Position numbers and translations under genes: made by a program. From positions 558,001 to 622,000 of the forward strand of contig NZ_CP026948.1 of assembly GCF_003070865.1 (NCBI RefSeq): a stretch of DNA of 64,000 bases. Direction: 5' to 3'. The notes under the pieces were generated by a model. That model worked only from the letters and a program-made list of their open reading frames with translations. It was not told the origin of the DNA and ran no database searches. Positions 60,127-64,000 of this stretch are shown piece after piece. Position 1 is the stretch's first letter, and each line of letters starts with the position of its first letter. This stretch comes from Corynebacterium liangguodongii. Its GTDB lineage: Bacteria > Actinomycetota > Actinomycetes > Mycobacteriales > Mycobacteriaceae.

Positions 60127-61275
60127 ATGCGGGATCGCCTCTGGAGGACAGTGCCTATAGGGGACCGTGTGCTAACGGCGGTCGCGGCCGCGCTCGCTCT
60201 CCTCTACGTTCTCGTCGCTGTGAGCACGCCGACACCGGTGAACATCCTGCAGGCGTTGGCCTCGGCGTGGTTCGTCCCGTTCTTCTGGGTGTGGCGCTCC
60301 CGCCCGGTGCTGAGCGCCGCGGGCTTCTTCGTCGGGCTGGCCGCGTGGTCGGTCTCGTGGTTCGCGGCGCTGCCGGCGAATCCGGGGGTGGCGCCCTGGC
60401 TCGTCGTCGCCCCGATGGCCGTCTATGCCTCGGCCCGCCACTGCACCGACCGCCGTGCCCCGGGCCTCGTCCTGGCGCTGTCTTTGGCGGGCTCCTTCGT
60501 CTCGCCGGCGATGTGGCAGCTCCAGGAGAGTCTCGAGCTGCGCTACGCGGCAGGCACCGAGGCGGCATTCCGCCTGGCTTTCCACTGGGCGCTGCTCATC
60601 GCGGTCTACTTCGCCGGCACCCGCGGCTACGCCATCGAGCGGCAGCGCGAGGCGGAGGAAAAGCAGCGGCTCGCGGCACTACGCGGCGCGCAGGAAGAGG
60701 AGCGCATGCTCATCGCGCGCGAGCTTCACGACGCCCTCGCGCACAGCCTCACCCTCATGAAAGTGCAGGCGGCCGCGGGGCTCGTGGCGTCGAAAAGCGA
60801 TCCTGAGGCGGCCGTGGGCGCGCTCGAGGAGATCCGGCAGACCTCCGATGAGGCGCTCACCGCGGTACGCGAGATCGTCCACGCGCTGCGCAACAGCAGT
60901 GCCGTTGCCCGACGCGTAGACCTCCCGGGCGTGATCGAGGGTTTCCGCGCTGCGGGGCTCGACATTGACGCGCGGATCCCTGCGGAGCTTGACGCCTCGC
61001 CTGAGCTGATCCAGCTGGCGGTCTCTCGGATCGTTACAGAGGCGTTCACCAACGTCCTGCGGCACCAGGGCGTCGGTGCTCGCGTGATCGTGGAGGTGAC
61101 CTGCGGGGATTGCCTCGCGATAGACGTCGCCTCGAGCGGCACCGCGCAGGCCGACAGCCGCGGCTCACGAACGGGGCTCATCGGACTCGAGGAGCGCGCC
61201 CGCTCGCTTGGTGGCAGCTTTCGAGCAGGCGGCAGCCCTAAGAGCTTTCGCGTCCACGCGGAGCTGCCGTTATGA
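60127..61275 (+). CDS. NarL-type sensor histidine kinase
   Basis: A 382-residue kinase with four to six N-terminal spans and almost no extracytoplasmic domain (VLTAVAAALALLYVLVAV, GLVLALSLAGSFVSPAM, FHWALLIAVYFAGTRGY), a pattern of kinases sensing membrane-active peptides. HisKA_3 box: LIARELHDALAHSLTLM with H201. The ATPase domain has VTEAFTNVLRHQG and ends SRTGLIGLEERARSLGG. The frame is open to 59965, but the ATG at 60127 is leaderless with a TACGAT box. It is coupled by ATGA to the regulator. Confidence 0.9.
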   Translation: MRDRLWRTVPIGDRVLTAVAAALALLYVLVAVSTPTPVNILQALASAWFVPFFWVWRSRPVLSAAGFFVGLAAWSVSWFAALPANPGVAPWLVVAPMAVYASARHCTDRRAPGLVLALSLAGSFVSPAMWQLQESLELRYAAGTEAAFRLAFHWALLIAVYFAGTRGYAIERQREAEEKQRLAALRGAQEEERMLIARELHDALAHSLTLMKVQAAAGLVASKSDPEAAVGALEEIRQTSDEALTAVREIVHALRNSSAVARRVDLPGVIEGFRAAGLDIDARIPAELDASPELIQLAVSRIVTEAFTNVLRHQGVGARVIVEVTCGDCLAIDVASSGTAQADSRGSRTGLIGLEERARSLGGSFRAGGSPKSFRVHAELPL

Positions 61276-61937
61276 GCATCCGCGTCTTGCTTGCAGATGA
61301 CCAAGCGTTGCTCGCTAAGGCCCTGGCCACCATCCTCGCTGCCGAGCCCGACATCGAGATCGTGGCGCAGTCCCGCGATGGCGTAGAGGCGGTCGCCGCC
61401 GCGCGGGGGAGGCTTATCGACGTCGCCGTGCTTGACATCCGGATGCCGAGGATGGACGGCATCGCAGCGGCCAAGGCGATTATGGCCGCTCACCCATCCA
61501 TCCGCGTGGTCATGCTCACCACCTTCGACGACGAAGAGCTCGTCGCCGAGGCGCTGACTGCCGGGGTGCACGGCTTTTTGCTCAAGGACTCCGACCCCGA
61601 GGAGCTTGCCGCCACGGTGCGGGCGGTGGCGGCGGGGGAGTCGGTGCTCTCCAGCAAGGTCACCGGTCCCGTGCTCGCGGCCTACCGCGCCGCACACTCA
61701 CGCGGCAGGGCCCTCTCCCTGGAGCAGCGCCGTGCCCTCGACCTCGTCACCGCACGGGAGATGGACGTGCTCGCACTCGTTGCCGAGGGCTACACGAACT
61801 CCGAGATCGCCGAGCGCCTTCATGTTGCCGAGACGACGGTGAAGACCCACGTGTCGAGCCTGCTGGCAAAGCTGCACGCCCGAGACCGCGTGGCGCTCGT
61901 GCTCTTCGCGCTCCGGGCGGGGCTCTCCTCCTCCTAG
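61272..61937 (+). CDS. NarL/FixJ family response regulator
   Basis: A 221-residue regulator. Receiver: D9 and D10 (ADDQALLAKAL), phosphoacceptor D55 (VLDIRMPRMDG), Thr in MLTTFDDEEL and Lys in FLLKDSDPEE. The LuxR-type helix-turn-helix is LTAREMDVLALVAEGYTNSEIAERLHVAETTVKTHVSSLLAKL near the C-terminus (with V for the usual L in the first position). The pair most likely controls the ABC exporter genes encoded 77 nt downstream. Confidence 0.92.
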   Translation: MSIRVLLADDQALLAKALATILAAEPDIEIVAQSRDGVEAVAAARGRLIDVAVLDIRMPRMDGIAAAKAIMAAHPSIRVVMLTTFDDEELVAEALTAGVHGFLLKDSDPEELAATVRAVAAGESVLSSKVTGPVLAAYRAAHSRGRALSLEQRRALDLVTAREMDVLALVAEGYTNSEIAERLHVAETTVKTHVSSLLAKLHARDRVALVLFALRAGLSSS

Positions 61938-62013
61938 GGGAGGAGAAGCATTCGCGCGGATTTCGGCTTCCGGGCGGATCCGGGGGCGCAGATAAGCGAG
62001 CAGCATATGCGGC

Positions 62014-62724
62014 ATGACAACCACACCAGCGATCAGTTTTGAACGCGTGGCCAAGAGCTTCGGCGCGCAACGAGTTCTTGGCGACGTCACCTTCGACGTC
62101 GCCCCCGGCCGCGTGCACGCCCTTCTCGGGCGCAACAGCGCGGGCAAGTCCACACTCATCTCGATCCTGCTCGGACTCTTGCCCGCGGATGCGGGAGAGG
62201 TGCGCATCTTCGGCCGGCCCTGGGCAAAAGATCACCTCAAAAGCATCGGCGCCTCCGTCAACGGGCCCGCTTTCTACGGGCACCTCAGTGCGCGAAGCAA
62301 CGTGCTCGTGCACACGCGCCTGCTCGGGCTACCGGATGCCGAGGCGGACCGCGCGCTCGGCGTCGCCGGCATCGCAGGAACCGGCCGCAAGCGGGCAGGC
62401 AGCTTCTCCACCGGTATGAAGGCGCGCCTCGCGCTGGCACAGGCCATCCTCGGCGACCCGGAGATCCTCGTCCTTGACGAGCCGCAGAACGGCCTCGATC
62501 CGCAGGGCATCGCCGAGCTGCGCGAGCTGCTGCGTGAATGGGCGCGTCAGGGCCGCGCGGTGCTGGTGAGCTCCCACCAGCTCGGCGAGGTCATCCACCT
62601 CGCCGACGACGCCACCGTGCTTGCTGAGGGCCACATCCGCTACTCCGGCCCGCTGGATAGGCTTGCCCCCGACGGGGACTTGGAGAAGGAGTTTTTCCGG
62701 CTGACGATGGGAGAGCTGGCATGA
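62014..62724 (+). CDS. ABC transporter ATPase, bacitracin/lantibiotic type
   Basis: A 236-residue ATPase. Walker A is GRNSAGKST (S for the common G), Q-loop region SIGASVNGPAFYGHL, signature SFSTGMKARLALAQA (STGMK is a variant of LSGGQ common in this group), Walker B ILVLDEPQNGLDPQG and switch VSSHQLGEV. It fits BcrA-like exporters that protect from lantibiotics and similar peptides. The ATG has no clear ribosome-binding site. It overlaps the permease gene by 4 nt. Confidence 0.9.
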   Translation: MTTTPAISFERVAKSFGAQRVLGDVTFDVAPGRVHALLGRNSAGKSTLISILLGLLPADAGEVRIFGRPWAKDHLKSIGASVNGPAFYGHLSARSNVLVHTRLLGLPDAEADRALGVAGIAGTGRKRAGSFSTGMKARLALAQAILGDPEILVLDEPQNGLDPQGIAELRELLREWARQGRAVLVSSHQLGEVIHLADDATVLAEGHIRYSGPLDRLAPDGDLEKEFFRLTMGELA

Positions 62725-64000
62725 GCCGCTACCTCTCCGCCGAACTCCTACGGGCCCGCGGCTCGGCGCTGCAATGGCTTCCGCTCGTCGCGATACCTCT
62801 GACGATCATTGGCTTCATATTGCGGGGGTGGGCCATTCAACAGGACAGGACCATCGAGAGCATCATGGCCTGGCAGGGCGTGTACTTAACGGGCCTGGCC
62901 GCACCTGTAGCAGCCCTGTTCGCGGCCACCGCGGAGTCGAGGGAGCGGCAAGCCCACTACGGAGCGACGCTGTGGCGCCCTGTGAGCGCAGTGAGGCAGA
63001 GGGGCGCCCGTCTATGTATGGTGCTGGTCAGCCTTGCCATTTTCCACGTGATTCTCTTCGCCTCCGTATCGGCGTTGGCCGCTATTGGGGGAGTTCCGGG
63101 AATCGGGAGGGTCGTGCGCCTCGGTCTTTTCGCCTTCATTGGCACTATCGGCATCGCTGGCCTCGGCGCGGCACTCGGGCGTGTGACTGGTCTCGTCGTG
63201 CCGGTCATTGTCTTTCTCGTCTGGCAAATCATTGGCGCCAACGGACGGGTCGTTGAGGGGGACTACTGGTGGGTTTGGCCGATGGCCTGGCCGCTTCGGC
63301 TGATACTTCCCGCCGGTGGCTTTCACCAGAACCTCCTCTACCTCGAGCCAGACTCGCCGCTGCGCAACGAAAGCCCCGGACTCGCCCTCGCTTTGTGCGG
63401 CATACTTGCCGCCGTGGGGATAGCGGCAGCGCTGCTCACCACGGAAAACGTCTGGGTTCGCGTGCCCACGCGTGCTGCGCGGAATGAACAGGCAGTGGCC
63501 TCCGCTGTGAGGCGTAGTGCGGGATACATTCCCGCCATCGTGCAGCGTGTTGACGCCCAGCGGCCACGCTCCTGGCGTGCAATAGCCAGCGTCGCCTTCG
63601 GCGGAGCCCTGATGGGGTGCCTCGGGGTGTCGTTTTTGGCACTGGCTTATATCGCGCAGACCTATACGGTAGACATCGTTCACGGCCTGTTCGTGTTTGC
63701 GGTGCTTCCCCTGGGCGCGGGACTGCTGCCTACGCTCACATGGCTGAGGATGTCTAGCGCGTGGAGGATCATGCGGGTTGAGTTCCCTGGAATCGCTCGC
63801 GTAATACTGCTGTGGTCGCTTGCTATTATCGCAGCGGTGTGCTTCGTCGCAGGGCTTATCGGGCTTAGTGCTGGCGGTGAGCCCAGCGACGAGGCTAGGC
63901 GCCTTATCATCGGGACGTTGGTCGGCGATGTCGTTTTCCTCATCGCGTTTCAGCTCCTCGTGCGCTTTGGGACGGCGCTGAGCATCTTCGCGGTTCTCCT
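62721..64000 (+). CDS. ABC permease, lantibiotic-type ABC-2 exporter subunit (3' end outside window)
   Basis: Open from the ATG at 62721 to the window end, at least 426 residues. Hydrophobic spans include QWLPLVAIPLTIIGFILRG, LCMVLVSLAIFHVILFASV, LGLFAFIGTIGIAGLGAAL and LVVPVIVFLVWQIIGAN, and a second block from about 63590. MSRYLSAELLRARGSALQWLP near the start and a WPLRLILPAGGFHQNLLYL loop resemble LanE/LanG/BcrB-type permeases. It is longer than a usual ~240-residue subunit, so it may be a two-repeat fusion of paired permeases; the second half repeats the span pattern. Confidence 0.78.
   Translation, partial: MSRYLSAELLRARGSALQWLPLVAIPLTIIGFILRGWAIQQDRTIESIMAWQGVYLTGLAAPVAALFAATAESRERQAHYGATLWRPVSAVRQRGARLCMVLVSLAIFHVILFASVSALAAIGGVPGIGRVVRLGLFAFIGTIGIAGLGAALGRVTGLVVPVIVFLVWQIIGANGRVVEGDYWWVWPMAWPLRLILPAGGFHQNLLYLEPDSPLRNESPGLALALCGILAAVGIAAALLTTENVWVRVPTRAARNEQAVASAVRRSAGYIPAIVQRVDAQRPRSWRAIASVAFGGALMGCLGVSFLALAYIAQTYTVDIVHGLFVFAVLPLGAGLLPTLTWLRMSSAWRIMRVEFPGIARVILLWSLAIIAAVCFVAGLIGLSAGGEPSDEARRLIIGTLVGDVVFLIAFQLLVRFGTALSIFAVL

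Overview
The window looks like the chromosome of a Corynebacterium. It is GC-rich, its gene order follows the conserved corynebacterial/mycobacterial core (wbbL - NDP-mannose pyrophosphorylase - whiB2-type gene - DUF3499 - phosphomannomutase - sahH - tmk - mtrAB - lpqB - comF - hpf - secA1, then aroA - sigH - rshA - whiB1-type gene, then adnAB - cglK - uvrD2), and many genes appear to be read from leaderless mRNAs with a TANNNT -10 box 6-9 nt before the start codon. The family names come from recognising proteins and synteny by eye; no database search was run.

Layout. 1-1768: end of purK, purE and a DUF218 gene. 1806-5179 (minus): a maltose/oligosaccharide ABC importer (binding lipoprotein, two permeases, a small MusI-like membrane protein) with an operator-like palindrome in front. 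5301-9651: cell-wall genes (LCP ligase, WbbL rhamnosyltransferase, mannose-1-phosphate guanylyltransferase). 9952-13688: WhcD/WhiB2, a degenerate metallopeptidase, DUF3499, phosphomannomutase and a sugar-isomerase-like protein; manA, often found next, is not here. 13705-15072: a secreted Pro/Thr/Ser-rich protein with a possible MtrA box, and a DUF4259 protein. 15234-25424: sahH, tmk, mtrA-mtrB-lpqB-comF-hpf and secA1. 25438-30641: small conserved genes, rsgA-aroA, an SRAP DNA-crosslink protein and ebsC. 30730-32227: the SigH/RshA redox-stress switch, the 24-residue ribosomal protein bL37, and WhcE/WhiB1. 32729-37769: conserved actinobacterial membrane, secreted and unknown proteins plus an RhlE-type RNA helicase. 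37782-47343: a DNA-repair run, adnA-adnB-cglK-uvrD2. 47340-55506: a TOMM-cyclodehydratase-like orphan, two zincin-like proteins, a YlbL PDZ-Lon protease, a lipoprotein, a PPA1309 protein and a large UPF0182 membrane protein, closed by a strong terminator. 55641-55714: initiator tRNA.

From 55.8 kb on, the window becomes an accessory region. It holds debris of a mobile replication module (an SSB-like gene coupled to a DnaB-N-like gene carrying three separate single-base deletions), an SdpI-family membrane gene of lower GC, a decayed helicase/methylase fragment, and a MacB/FtsX permease split by a complete IS30-family element (1499 bp, 28-bp inverted repeats, 3-bp TTG target duplication; removing the element restores the reading frame exactly). 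After that comes a leaderless NarL-type two-component system coupled to a lantibiotic-type ABC exporter whose permease runs off the window. These look like parts of a peptide-sensing/resistance locus assembled and eroded beside a tRNA.

I do not see an intact, clearly novel multi-gene system. The most unusual signals are the IS-split permease, four convergent gene pairs that end on one shared CTAG, an AdnA subunit with a lost P-loop lysine, an RshA without the usual zinc-binding histidine, an ebsC gene that runs 238 bp antisense into its neighbour, and an internal ribosome-binding site placed to make a free RCK domain from the potassium-channel gene.
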